64,000 nucleotides of DNA from positions 36,382-100,381 of the forward strand of contig MEDY01000061.1 of the NCBI GenBank assembly GCA_001724265.1, read 5' to 3'. The notes beneath the pieces were generated by a model. That model was given only the letters and a program-made list of their open reading frames with translations. It was not told where the DNA came from and ran no database searches. Below, in pieces: positions 48,401-60,751 of this stretch. The position numbers were made by a program, and so were the translations under genes. Source of the DNA: Rhizaria sp. SCN 62-66 (taxonomy: Eukaryota; Rhizaria, unplaced). Numbering within the stretch: the stretch's first letter is position 1; each line of letters begins with the position of its first letter.

Positions 48401-50740
48401 GTCTGAACCACTTGATACAAGTGCAATATAACGCATTATGAAATGAACTTTCTTTGTTTTAAAGATAAAAATATTAATATACGTACCCTGGAGGGCCTTG
48501 ACGACCTCCGGCTTGAAGCGAGAGACGGTATCGCCGAGACCCAGCTGACCGCGCTCGTTGCCACCCCTGTAGCAGTAAAACGACGAAATTGCGAGTATAT
48601 ACACGACGATGAGAGCATATCAAAACAAAACTGAAATATCTCGTACAATATATAAAATGACATGCATAATAATTGAACTCATATTAAGACCATGGAGTTG
48701 CTGAAGCAATATATTACAATTGCGTACCAAGCGAAGATGGTGCCGTGGTCAGAGAGGCACATCGAGAAGTTGCTACCGCACACGATGGCAGTGATGATGG
48801 TCGACGACGGCGTGGGCAGCGGCACCGGAATGGGCCGCGCCGACTGCGGCATCTTACCGACACCCATCTGGCCCTGTGCGTTGCTACCCCAGGCCAGGAT
48901 CACATTGCGGTTACTCTCGATGGAGAGTGCGAGCGTGTGGCGCTCACCGCAGGCCACCATGCGCGCTTTATAGTCGTCCTGCTTCACTTCCAGGTCCTTG
49001 ATCTCGCTCGCCATCGAGCAGATGCGCTTGTCGTCGAAGAAGTCAAGCCGCGTCGGCACAGGGGCGCTGCCGGAGTCGGTGTGGATGCCGAGGCGCATGC
49101 CGCTCGTGCAACCCCACGCGTAGACCTGGGATAATTAATAACGAAAATTGAAGGCATATATGTGAGTCATTTAAAATAAAATAGACACACGTGTAAATAA
49201 CTGAGTTATGTGTGATAAAATCATTTTTAGCTGCATGTCATAGCATCTTGTGTTAAATAAATGTTTGGGCACTTAAAGTAAATCATTTCGCCTTCGCAAA
49301 GCTATTTTGGCTGTTATTGCTACTTGACGTACACGGTTGTCGAGCGAGATGGCGACGGTGTGGTGCTGCCCCGCGACGGCGCGAATCGCCCTCTGGGGCT
49401 TCTTGAATAGCTCCACAGGCGTCGGCGACAGCCGGTTGGCGGTGTCTCCGTGTCCGAGCTTGCCGTACTTGCCGCCGCCCCAGGTGTAGAGCGAGTAGTC
49501 GTCGCTGTCGGGCAGGACGAGTGCGAGCGAGTGGAAGCTGTTGCAGCTGACGTTAAGCACGCGGATGTTCTTCAAGTCGCCCTCGACGACCGTGGGCGTC
49601 TGGACGTCGATCTCCGTGCCAAGCCCGAGGCGGCCGTAGGCGCCGGAGCCCCAGGCGAAGACGGTGCCCTCTGCGGTCAGCGCCAGGTTGTGGCTGTCAC
49701 CGGAGGCGATCTGCACGATCTTCTGATCTTCGGAGAGCACGAGAGACTTGATCAGCGTGGGCGACTTGCAGTCGGCCTCGTTGCCGTGGCCGAGACGGCC
49801 GTTCTTGCCCTTGCCCCAGGACCACACCGCGCCGTCCGCGCACAGTGCAAGCGAGTGCTCCGTGCCGCAAGAGACCATGATGATCTTGGACGTCGCGCGG
49901 ACCTAAAAAAGAGAGGGAGGGGGGCGCACATTGAGAACAAAAGTTCAAGAGTTAGGAATGAGCACAAAGATAAACTCGTTTCGACACAGAACGACGCAGG
50001 CCATAAGATTATTGAAGAATACATCTAACAGTACAAGGGAATATTACTGAACTGATATCATTTAAGTCAAATCACACTTTGTTTGTGCGTACCTGTGTGA
50101 CGGGGTCAAAGAGACGGAACCCAATGGGCTCGGGGTTGGAGATGGAAGTATAGCCGCGTCCCCAAGCATAGATGGTGTTGCCATCCTCGGTAATCGCGAG
50201 AGACGAGTCGGCGCCGCAGGTGACGTAGCCGATGCGGTCCACGTTGGGGAACTTGATCTGGCCGTGAACACGGTGACTGTAGAGTAGAATAGCATAACAT
50301 AAGCGACCCAATGTGAGTTCATATAGAAGCGCGAGATAAAGTTGTGTTGATATGAAACAGGTGAATTTAGATGTTTTTGCGTGACATTTCATTTCATTTG
50401 AACAATAAAATACTAACTAAACATTTTTGTGCTCAAGAGTTGTTACGTACTGTCCGAGGCGTCCGTCGTCCTGGCAGCCAGTCGAGTACACCATGCCGTC
50501 TGCGAGGATGATCGTGTGGCCAGAACCAACTGCAACCTGCACGGACTCGGGCCGCTTGATCGGGGGCAGATTGAAGTTGATCGGCGCTGCCTGGTACTCT
50601 GAGAAGGTGCCATGGCCGAGCTCGCCCTGCTTACCGAGGCCGAAACCGTAGACCTGGCCGTCATCAGAGACGAGAACTGTATGCACCCAGCCGCACGCGA
50701 CGCGCGTCGAGAGGAACTTGCGGAACAGGTCGCGGTTCAT
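42451..50740 (-). CDS. RCC1-repeat protein fused to an IQGAP-type GAP domain
   Basis: Thirteen exons: 50740-50451, 50276-50093, 49902-49333, 49125-48728, 48566-48487, 48283-48134, 47985-47506, 47390-46846, 46650-46536, 46291-45911, 45704-45088, 44924-44604 and 44442-42451. All junctions hold frame; eleven donors are GTACG and intron 8 is GTATGT. The 2040-aa product starts with RCC1 repeats over about 900 residues (YGFGLGKQGELGHG, WSWGKGKNGRLGHG, WGSGAYGRLGLG, WGGGKYGKLGHG, GQLGLGD, YTCGMGKHGQLGR, WGYGDSGRLGLG). A charged coiled coil (about 900-1060) follows. Residues about 1065-1400 resemble the IQGAP Ras-GAP-related domain (FSNLVFSIYDLHRDEDIRVF, then VFRDIFLHGKIRRQLSDLLAKAL). The end (about 1850-2030) recalls the RasGAP C-terminal region (FSYEELTSKGILYRVKPL). 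Likely role: small-GTPase signalling or cytoskeletal scaffold; specificity unknown. Confidence 0.8.
48036..48053 (+). repeat. Poly-A/poly-G tract in an intron
   Basis: An A-run followed by about ten G on the plus strand, inside intron 6 of the RCC1/IQGAP gene. Probably a slippage-prone simple sequence; no function inferred. Confidence 0.6.
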
Positions 50741-52030
50741 CCTCACAGGGGAACGCTAGAGACAACGACAAAAGGGGTCGGCTCGAGTTGCTTAGAAGGG
50801 AGAGCGAGAGGGCGACAAGATAGTTTTGGGGGTGAAAAGAGGCAAGCGGAGCCTTTGCTTGGGAGGGCAAAAACGACGCCTGGCAAAAACGCGAGTGTGC
50901 GTTTAAGGGATGAGAAGGTGTGATGCGCGCTTTGGTAAGAAAACGCTGTCTTGGAGTAAGATAAAGAAGCAAGGGAGCCGTTCGAGATAAGGTTGGCGAG
51001 GGGGCGGCAGGGAAACAGTTGGTTGGGCGACAACAGGAGAGATGCAAGAGTGAGATAAATGACGCGGTTGAGCGGATATCAAAAGCTGAAAGAAAAAGAC
51101 ACGCAGGGGTACATCTAATGAAGCGCATTCGTCGAAGAAGAAGTGGAGATACGGAGCATGGCATGTATGATAAAGGGCGAGAGGGTTGGGTGCGACGAGG
51201 GCGAAGCGGCGATGGCAAAAGAAGCATAGTTCGCGGGCATTTCATCGCTATCAGGGCCAAAATAAACGTATAACATGCACAAGAAGCGGAAACCATGCGA
51301 AGTTCAAATTATCCTTCACCACTATGACGCTAGCTACCGCCAATGAGCTTTCTCGATCGTCAAAGGAGGAGAACTTCGCCGACTGCCAGCAGCGACAGCT
51401 GACGCATTTTTAGGAACCGTGTCTCGAGCGGCCTGGTTGAATGCGGATTTAGATAGCTTTCTAGCTGATAACCCTAACCATGTCAAACAACTCTCGGATA
51501 TGTAATATAACCCAATGTTTCTTGTGTTTTTTAGGAAGAATATGCTGTCTAAAGTTCATTTTACTGATCTCTATTGACAGTTTTGGGAGAGACACAAATG
51601 GCAACAGCGATACGTTCTTCGAGATACGAAGGTATATGAAGAGGAAAGATCAATCAAGCCCACGTATCGTATAATATGTAATAGTTTAAATAATATGGCG
51701 CAGTTTCACCTCTCATGGCAAATATTTTGTCTTCAAATCAACTTGTTTTTTAATCTGACCACAAACTCCGTTTGAGTCAAAGCAGCGGGATGCGCGAATC
51801 TTTCATTCTATCTATCACCGTCAATTCTTCGTTATTGCTACTGTAAGTGGTGATAAACTGAAAGACCGTTTATTTTCTAACTGTTCTTAAAGTTTAGTTT
51901 TAAATGGGCAATGATATCACGCCTAACCTACCATGCTGTTGTTTGCTCACTTCACTGTGTGTTTCGTCTTGCACTGTTATCGCTGCTTTGTATAGACAAC
52001 CCCCGGTTGGTACAGCCCTCAAGCCCTTTC
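50741..52030. promoter_or_regulatory. Divergent intergenic region, RCC1/IQGAP and ABCG genes
   Basis: About 1.3 kb between outward-running genes. Bases 50741-51250 are purine-rich on the plus strand (C/T-rich leader for the minus gene). CGCCGACTGCC near 51377 is a weak match to the upstream word. Bases 51450-51900 are AT-rich with no coding bias. An ATG at 51911 is in frame with the ABCG gene and could extend it by 40 residues. Confidence 0.45.
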
Positions 52031-54301
52031 ATGGACCCCTCCACGCCGCGCGCAGCCCAGCGCGAACCGACGGGAGGTACCCTTCGTCCTCCGGACCCCC
52101 CACCACCGGATACAGGGCCTAATAGCTCTGGTACCAACACCAACACCAACCCGGTCACTAGCTCTGACACAACAAACCTCTCTGTCTCTGCTGCAATCAG
52201 TCCCAGCAGCAAAGACTACAAGGCGGGCGCCCCGAACGGCGTTAAGAGCAAGAGTGGCGGCGGAAACGCGAACGACGGCAAGCACGGCTTCGAGCTCGAG
52301 CTGCAACCAGTCGCGTCAGCCTCTTCTGCCTCTGCTTCTGCTGCTGCATCTGCCTCATGTTTAAGCTCTAACCCTAGCTCTAGCTCTAATGCTAGCGCAG
52401 GCCCTTACATGGACCCTAGCTTTAGCCTTGGCTTGAGCAACAACCCCTTAAACGTTGCAACAGCAACTCCCAGCTACAGCAACAGCAACAGCAAAGTTGC
52501 TGCGACTGTTGATGCAACGAACAACAACACCGCTGGCTCTAGCGCTGCTTCTGCTGCTGCTGATCATAATCGCAACAACACTGCAAGCGATAGCCCTAAC
52601 AACAACAATCGCAACACCTCTGTCTCTGTTCCTGTCTCCTCTTTTGTCGCTAATCCTGTCTCTCCTAATGTCCCTGTTTCTTCGTCTGTCTCTCCTAATG
52701 TCCCTGTTTCTTCGTCTGTCTCTGCTTCTGCTTCTGCCTCTGCTTTCGACACCAACCTTGTCTCTGTTCCTGCTTCTTCGTTATCTGTCTCTGCTTCTGC
52801 CTCTGTCTCTGCCCTGAACCTTACTCCCAACAACAACAACAAGTCAAGCCGCACACGGCTCACAGTCACTTACACCAACCTCTCCCTCGACGTCCCTACC
52901 AACAACAACAACAACAACAACAACACCAGCAACACGCAATGCGCGGACAACGGCGCGAACGTAAACACGGAGCATTATAGCACCATCTTCACTCCTCTCA
53001 CCTCTCTGTGCCACCGCGTCTTTAGTCCTAAGCAAAACAGCTTGAACACGGGTGACCACGGTCACAATGCGGCCTTCTCTCGCATCGCCAACGCGACGGG
53101 GGTACTTACACCTGGCACCCTTACACTCGTGCTCGCTCCTCCTGGCCACGGCAAGTCGACGCTACTTAAAATTCTAAGTGGGCGCTTAGAGCCTTCGAGC
53201 GGCACAGTGCTCTACAACGGCCTCACCAAAAGTCAGGCCGCCGAGAACGGAACTCAAGCCGCGCCGAAGCAAACTCAAGCCGCAGGAGCATCACTCGCAT
53301 CAACAACAGCAGCAGCAACAACAACAACAAGGACCTTTCCACTTTCTGCAGTGGGCTGTAATATCAGCCGCATGGCACAGTACTGTGCGCAAGTTGATGA
53401 GCACTTGCCACTACTTACAGTCAAGGAAACCCTTACATTCGCCCACAAAGTCACCTCAACATCAACAACAACAACAACAACAACAACTCACGCACAGGGG
53501 GCTAAGCACCCCTTAAACGGCCCCTTAGACGACGGCAGCGACGGCGACGACAAGGTCGCGGTTGTGATAGAGCTGCTTGGGCTGACCGAGTGCGAAGACA
53601 CCATCATCGGCAACGCTCTGATCCGCGGCATCAGCGGCGGTCAGCGCCGCCGCGTGACCCTGGGCGAGTGCCTGGTCACCGACGCCTGCGCGCTGTTCCT
53701 CGACGAGTTCACCAACGGGCTGGACGCCGCCACGGCGTTCGCCCTCACCCAGCGGCTGCGGCGGCGGGCCGTGGACAGTGGGGGACTGGTTGTGGCGGCA
53801 CTGCAGCAGCCGACGCCGGAGGTCTTCGCGCTGTTCGACAGCGTTATCGTGCTGAAAGAGGGTGAGGTTGTGTTCAACGGGGAGCGGGCGCTTCTGGAGC
53901 CGTTTTTCGCGTCGATGGGGTATCTGTGTCCGAGCGATGTTGACTTATGTGACTTTATCATCGACTGCGTGTCGCAGCCGGCACTTACCCTCCAGCGCTG
54001 CGCCAATCTAAGTACACTATGTACTCAGAACAACAGTGACATGAGAAACAACAGCGGCAGCAACAACAACAGTAGCAACAGCAACAATAACAACTGCAGT
54101 CGTGATGTGATCATGAGGACGCCGACTGTTCATGTTACTCGTGAGGCAGACGGCTTAACTTACTTCGCGGCGTCACTTTCGCGGCAAGGGAGCGGAGGCT
54201 TAACTTCAGATGCGCGCGGCTTTACCTCTTTTGCTCGCGCAGCGACCCCGTGTGTAAGCACACGTGATATGGTCCAACATTTTCACGCAACGTCACTTTG
54301 C

Positions 54302-54375
<74 letters not shown>

Positions 54376-57300
54376 GAGCAGTAAGAGCAGCATTCGCGAC
54401 GACAGCGGCAACTCTAGTCGGCTGCAACCAAGTGACTGCGAACAGCAGCAAGCTCATGCCGCCAGCTCTAGCTCTAGATCTAGATCTAGATCTAACTCTT
54501 GCTTAAATGTAGATCCGCTGTTTTATGAGCCGCTGCTGCCGTCAACAGAGTCTGTGGCGAAGTACAGGACCGGCTACTCTTTGCCCATGCACTCGCTGTT
54601 TCTTGTTGTGCTGGCGCGTCAGTGGCTCAACTTCACCCGCAACGGCAGCATCATCGTGCCCCGCCTTGTGCAGGCTGTGGTTATGGGACTGCTGTACGGC
54701 TCGATGTTCTGGCAAATCCCGTCGGACGCATTCTTCCTGCGTACGTCAATTTATATTTTATGTAGCACGTAACGACAGCGAACTCTCTTGAATAGTTTAT
54801 GTATTTTATATGTATCGCATATTCCAACAAAAATATGTCGAGATGTCATGTTATCTTTCTAATTTTATTTCGTCTACTCTCACTTTCCTCTTCGTTCTCG
54901 TGCAACCGTGGCTGTTTAGGCATCGCTGTTCTGCTCATGGCTCAATGTCAAGTCGGTTTCGGCTCCATGGTTGAGCTCACTGCCAGCATTGAGAATAACC
55001 ACATCATGCTCAAGCAGCTCAATGCAAGCTGGTACCCGGTGCCACTGTTCGTTCTCGCTGCAGTCGCGGTCGGCATCCCCATTTTCCTCGCAGAAGCTGC
55101 GATTTTAACGTTATTCATCTACTTCATGTCGGGATTTGTGCTTGAAGTCGGGCGGTTCTTTGTGTTTTTCGCAGTGATGGTGCTGTGTTCGCTGATTATG
55201 TCGGTTTGGTTCCGTATGATTGCAGCCATGAGTCGCGACGAACCAACTGCGCAGGTACGTACTATGATTTAACGACAATCCTCGTCAATCTTGAACTCGA
55301 CATGCCATTTTATCGAGATATCTCTGTTACTCATTACTATAATGCTGCTGTTTAAGTCCTTTGTCGATACCATCATGTTATCACTTACGCGTTTCGACTT
55401 TCCTTTGTTATATGACTCCTCTCATAGGCGATTTCGAGTCCGACAACGTGCGTGTTCATCATTTTCGGCGGTTTCTTCGTCACCCCGCCCAACATCCCTG
55501 TCTGGCTGCGCTGGTTTTCTTATCTTTCCCCGTACTCGTGGTCGGTACGCGCGCTCGCCAACAACGAGTTTTTGTCCCCCCGTTACTCCGCAATCTCGGA
55601 CACCGGTGAGACGCTGGGTGTAATGTATCTGCGCGCAGTCGACATGCACGTGGGCCAAGAGTGGATTGGTTACGGTGTGCTATTCTTGCTCGGGTTCACG
55701 TTGTTTTGCATCGTGGGCAACTCGGTCCTGCTGCAGCGGCAGACGGCCTATGAGGCGCATCGGGGCACGGCACGCGCGGTTACTCGTGCTGCTCACGGTC
55801 ACGCGCAAGCAGGCAAGCCAGCGTTCGTGTTTGTCTCTGATTTATCTCCGTATGTCACCTCGACGCTAACTGCAAGCGCGAACAGCGACGCTCATGCTAA
55901 GGCTAGCAGCGGCGTTGGTGGCAACGCGAAGGCTCAAGCTAGCAGCGGCGTCGATGTGAGTGCTGATGCGAGTGCTGACGTCGCTGCTGGTCATGATGAG
56001 ACTTGCGGCGACAAGGATGGCAATGCTTCAAGAAGACTTGATGACAACAGTGACATTCTGAAGACCTTGCGCGAAGTTATCCCTTTCACCCCGCAATGGC
56101 TGACCTTCACGGACCTCTACTACACTGTTCCAGTCACAACGACGCAACCAAAGCCACAGCTAGAGTCACAGCAACAGCAACAGTCCCAGTCACCTCAGGT
56201 TCAACCCCAGTCAAAGCCCCAGTCAAGCTCGCAGTCAAATTCGCAGCCACCACAGGCAAGCACACAATCGTCTTCAATCGCCATCCCGATCAACGAGCGC
56301 GTATCCGCCCAAAGCGCTCTCTTAAATCAGGACTTGGGCGGTGTCGACAGCAAGGTTTTGCTGTGCGGTGTGAGTGGATACGCCGAGCCGGGTACACTGA
56401 CAGCGCTGATGGGAGCCTCTGGCGCGGGCAAAACAACTCTGCTTGACGTGTTGGCGGGCAGGAAAACGGTCGGCACTGTCGCTGGCGAGATCAAACTCAA
56501 TGGCCGCCTCCTCACCCTCTACGGCAACAGCAACGATAACAGAGACAACACAAACATGAACATGAACGTGACTAACGCCAGCTCTATCTCTATTGCGAAC
56601 AAAAACGACGCTGCTGCTGATAACTCGAGCACTAGTATGACTTCGAGCAGTAGTAGCCACGTCGCTGCTCACGCGAACATGACTGCGAGCAAGAGTGATT
56701 TAGCGGTTGTCACTGGCTACGTAGAGCAAAACGAGACCTTACTCGCGACAGACAGCGTCCGTGAAACGTTACTCTTTGCCGCCAAGCTACGTCTCTTGCC
56801 CTCCATGCAGAGCAGCAGCAGCAACAACAGCAGCAGTCATCTAAGTACCCCCCTAGACGACGTCATCGACCGTGTCGTCGACGAAGTGCTCGACGTGCTC
56901 GAACTGACCGCAATCCAGCACAAACTCGTCGGCTCCCCCGCGACCACGGGTACCAGCGGTTCTCTCGCCATCCAGGGCCTGTCTCCCTCGCAGCTGAAGC
57001 GTGTCAACATCGGGCTCGAACTCGTGACGAACCCTGCCATTCTGTTCCTCGACGAGCCCACCACGGGCCTCGACTCCCGCGCCGCGCAGACCGTCATGCG
57101 CGTCGTGCGCCGTATTGCGCGCTCCGGCCGGTCCGTTATCTGCACCATCCATCAGCCGTCGGCCGAGCTGTTCTATCTCTTTGACCGGCTCGTGCTGTTG
57201 GCGCCCGGAGGAAAGCAAGTCTACTTTGGCAATCTGGGTCAGAGGTCTAAGGGGCTGGTGGGGTACTTAGAGCGCGTTCCTGGTGTTGAGAAAGTTAGGC

Positions 57301-58586
57301 CGCGGCATAACCCTGCGACGTGGATGCTTGAGCAACTGCAACGGCGCTTTGCAAGTGGCAATGGAAGTGACAACGCGGTCAGCAGTGCGACTGCACTAAG
57401 TACCATGCTGAATGAGGAAGAAGGGGGTCGTTCTCATCTAAGCAGCTCTAGTTTGACTAGTTTAAACGGTCCTGCCAGTACGGAGCCAACTGTTCTGCAA
57501 ACGACTTCTAGTAGCCTAAGCCCACCTTATTCTGATCGCAACTCCGACAACAGCCTCAGTGATCGGTTAGTTTCTGCGTTTGAGTACTCTGAGCTTCGCA
57601 CCAACACTCTTGCACGCATTACCGACATGAACAGCAAACTGCTACTCGCTCATCAACAAAGCATCAACACGAGCAGCAACACTACTCATCTTGTTTCGAG
57701 TGCGAGCGGTATGTTGTGGTTCAAGTTTGCGCTTGTCTTGCGTCGCACGTGGCTTTCCTACTGGCGCAACCCAGGCATGCTGCTCGCCCGCTTCGGCGGC
57801 TTACTGTTCCTTTCCCTGCTCTTCGGCTGCGTGTACTTCGACCTTTCCCTCACAACACAGTCTTCGGTGACGTCTTTGATTGGCGCCGTCAGTGTCGTCG
57901 GCATCTACGGTGCCGTCACGCACTCAAACAACGCGCTCCCGGCCAAACTCACAGACCGTGCAGTGTTTTACCGTGAGCTATCTTCCGAACTCTACCCGCC
58001 AGTGTACTGGGCCCTCGCCTCGTTACTATGCGACCTCGTCTGGGTCACGGCGGGTGCGCTTATCCTGCAAATCCCTCAGTACTTCATGATCGGCTTGCAC
58101 AACTCGGCGGAAGCGTTCTTCAAGTTCTTCCTTGCTCTGTACATGTTTTGCATTGTTTTCGTCTCTGTCTCAGCCGCTGTGAGCAGCTTGAGCAAGAACC
58201 CTGGCGTTGCTGTAATGTTTCAGGGCCTATTTTACTCTCTCGCCTTCAATTTCGCCGGTGTTTCAGTGCCGTACCCCAAAATGCCCCGTGGTTACGTCTG
58301 GCTTTTCCGCATGTTACCCATTTCGCACTTGACGGAAGCGCTGGCGATGCCGCAGTTTGCCTCGTGTTTCCCCTTACCCGACTGCTCCCCCTTAGTGCTC
58401 ACGGTCACCGACACAGGCGCTTCCGCTCAGCCAGTGTTGCTACCGGCGGCAACTGTCGCCAGTGAGTACTTGGGCTTTGGGTTCCACGGGTACTGGCATG
58501 CGATCGGATGGATTACGCTGTTTTTGGCCTTTTTGTGGTTTGTTGCACTCTATTTCACTGCACGCGTGCGTTTCGATAAGCGGTAA
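52031..58586 (+). CDS. Full-size ABCG (PDR-type) transporter
   Basis: Exons are 52031-54740, 54920-55254 and 55428-58586; both introns start GTACGT and end TAG. The product is 2067 aa, longer than usual PDR proteins (about 1400-1500). Order is NBD-TMD-NBD-TMD, the reverse order typical of ABCG. NBD1: Walker A PPGHGKST (about residue 370), signature ISGGQRRR (about 533), Walker B ALFLDEFTNGLD. NBD2: Walker A GASGAGKTT (about 1345), signature LSPSQLKR, Walker B ILFLDEPTTGLD, H-loop TIHQPS. TMD1 spans exons 1-3 and TMD2 is the last 290 residues. Expected role is ATP-driven export of lipids, sterols or xenobiotics at the plasma membrane. Ser/Asn-rich inserts fill the N terminus, both NBDs and the linkers, including about 25 Asn near 54301-54374. 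The start at 52031 is chosen because coding bias begins there; 51911 is the alternative. Confidence 0.92.
54299..54374 (+). repeat. Pure (AAC)n microsatellite encoding poly-Asn
   Basis: About 25 AAC codons without interruption in the cytosolic linker between NBD1 and TMD1 of the ABCG gene. Likely to vary in length between strains. Confidence 0.85.
56840..56857 (+). repeat. 18-bp dispersed palindrome copy in ABCG NBD2
   Basis: TCTAAGTACCCCCCTAGA, read as LSTPLD directly before the NBD2 helix DVIDRVVDEVLDVLEL. Confidence 0.7.
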
Positions 58587-59533
58587 ACTGCTGGCTGTTG
58601 GTAAGTGTCACTTTCCACTAAATCAGGTTCATTACTCCAGGCGATGCGCATTTGTCGCTGGCACAGCATCTATGCCAATCGTACGGTATTATTGGTGATA
58701 TATAGTAGTATATAGTGAGTGTTTTAGTGTTTCAAAATCAATAAGTGCTGATTAGTTTACTTTCCTCTTCTTATGCTTCTTTAGTTACGCATCGTTCTTC
58801 TTGGTGTGTACTGGAGATTTATTCGCCTTAATTGCTCCTTTAGTACTTCATATTGTTATGTGTGTTCAATGAACTATTTATTTACTGGGCCGTATTTATT
58901 TGTATTTCCAATTTTGTTTTTGTTTGTGCTTATGTGTGCTTTATGATACGGTAGTGTCGCTCTAACAAGTGAATGAGTTGCTTCAGTGACAACAGTTATA
59001 CATTAACGAAGAAAGCATACACAAGCATTAAACTACAAGTCTATTATAGCATGTGTGTTCACCTTTGTTATGGTGATGTATTCGTTTCATATCATAGTGA
59101 TTAGAATTGGTTTTGTGCCACTTGTGATTCAACTTGACTGACGAAGTAACTTATTTCTTTCAAAATTTTGGCAGGGACCTGCACTTGCATTTCAAACAAA
59201 ATGGTATAATGATTGGCGGCAGCAAATTTAAACTGACATTTGTTCTGGTTTGCCGGTGTTTAGTTTGTATTCGCCAAGATTTGCTCTTGATAAGCACACG
59301 AACATGGGTTTTAGGCCGATGCGAAGTATGTTTGTGGTGACTTCGGGTCAGGCCAAGAGGCGATCACTTGCACCAACTTTCGCCCTAGCTACCGATACGC
59401 AACGATCGTGCTTTTGTCCGAAACTGTTTTTCTGATGCTTATAGTGTGTATAGTATTCCTATTTTCAATAAAAGTATCTCAGTCTTCTCTTATCCTCCTG
59501 TATTTCTTCCATCTGCGTTCACAGCTTTGCGCG
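58587..59533. other. Tandem spacer, AT-rich, no gene seen
   Basis: About 950 AT-rich bases between ABCG and the histone-fold gene. Short open frames here lack the third-position GC bias of real genes. The last 60 bases before the ATG are C/T-rich. Confidence 0.5.
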
Positions 59534-60350
59534 ATGGCGGACCGATACGCCACCACTGCTCTCAAGGCGACCATCTCGAACATCCTTGACGCGGAAGACG
59601 TCCGCGTCACGCGTGAGTCCTGCATGTCGACTCTTATGCACCTTGCAACGCAGCGTACGTCCTGTTCTCTCCCGCCATCCAACGCCTTCAAGAGGGCGCC
59701 GTCAGATCTCTTGTCTCTCTCGCCACTTGCTTTCCTGACTCATGGCTGTCGCCAAACCATCTTTCTAAAACGCTAAACTCGAACCAACGATGTAACAACA
59801 TATGTTCTATCTATTTTACTTGCTTTTAGACATCACGGAGCTCGCGCTGCGCGCCAAGGAGTCAACGGAGCTCTCTGGCCGCTCCCACATCAACTCGGCC
59901 GACATCGTTACCGCGATCCAAGATATGGGCCAGGACCCGGCGGATCTGTGCGAATTCGCCACGGCGAACCGCGCGCTGAACCCCGTGCCCACGGGGAGGT
60001 TTCCCGTGTACCCGGACGTGCTCCTCATCTCTGGCGACAGCAATAACAGCGTCAACACCACCGCTAACATTGCTGCCGTTGGTGCTGGAGCTATCTATCC
60101 GTCTCATATCCCCTCGTTTCTTCCCCCGCTACCCCCGGCGCACACGCTGACGCTCCCCACTAACACCGCCGCCAACAACGCGATCGCTAACGCTTCTTCT
60201 TCTGCTGTTGCTGTTGCTGGTGGTGGCGAGGCGACGATTGAGGATGCGAATATCCTTGAGCGCCGCACACTGGAGGCTGCGGCCACAGACGCGGCGCTGC
60301 TGCGGCTGTTCAGGGCTGCGGCGCAGGCCGAAGACGTGGGCAAAGAGTGA
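59534..60350 (+). CDS. TAF8-like histone-fold (bromodomain-associated) TFIID subunit
   Basis: Exon 1 is 59534-59654 and exon 2 is 59830-60350; the intron 59655-59829 starts GTACGT and ends TTTAG, phase 1. The product is 213 aa. Residues 1-90 form a histone fold of the BTP type: MADRYATTALKATISNIL, then VTRESCMSTLMHLATQ, TELALRAKESTELSGRS, and INSADIVTAIQDMGQDPADL. The motif ALNPVPTGRFPVYPD just after resembles the Pro-rich stretch that follows the fold in TAF8. TAF8 pairs with TAF10 in TFIID. TAF3 or the SAGA subunit SPT7 have related folds and cannot be excluded. The C-terminal half is Asn/Ala/Thr-rich with a charged last helix. Confidence 0.7.
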
Positions 60351-60751
60351 ACCATGCAACACACTAGGACAGGACAAAGTGACATTCCTACTGCTTCTCG
60401 ATTTGAAACTAGCCAGAGAATGGCCAACTTAACCACCATCGATGTTATCTAGCTCAAATACATTCGTTAATATCTACGCACGCTGATATAAACGCATTAC
60501 TCTTCGACAAGATCAGTCTCAGCGAAGCAAAACGCAGTAAAAACTTGGAGAATGAAACACACTTGTGTATGAATGGTGTCACTGCGGACGTGATAACAAA
60601 GTACACTAATTAACAGTATTATTTCAACCTTGTCGACTAAATAAATATCATATATAACTCTCAAAACGCAATACATCCCCGCAAAACAACAATTCGCTGC
60701 TGTAACTCAGCTAAATCGACTCGAGTAGTATGTTTGCAATGCGCCTAGCAA
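60351..60751. other. Convergent spacer, nothing notable
   Basis: 401 AT-rich bases between two stop codons. No coding bias and no repeat seen. Confidence 0.5.

Noticed and set aside
51911-52030. Extension of the ABCG start to the ATG at 51911
   Set aside because: The extra 40 residues come from AT-leaning sequence without the coding bias that begins at 52031. It remains possible.
59134-59435. Small plus-strand frames in the ABCG-TAF8 spacer
   Set aside because: AT-rich with no GC3 bias, no motifs and no splice pattern; likely chance.
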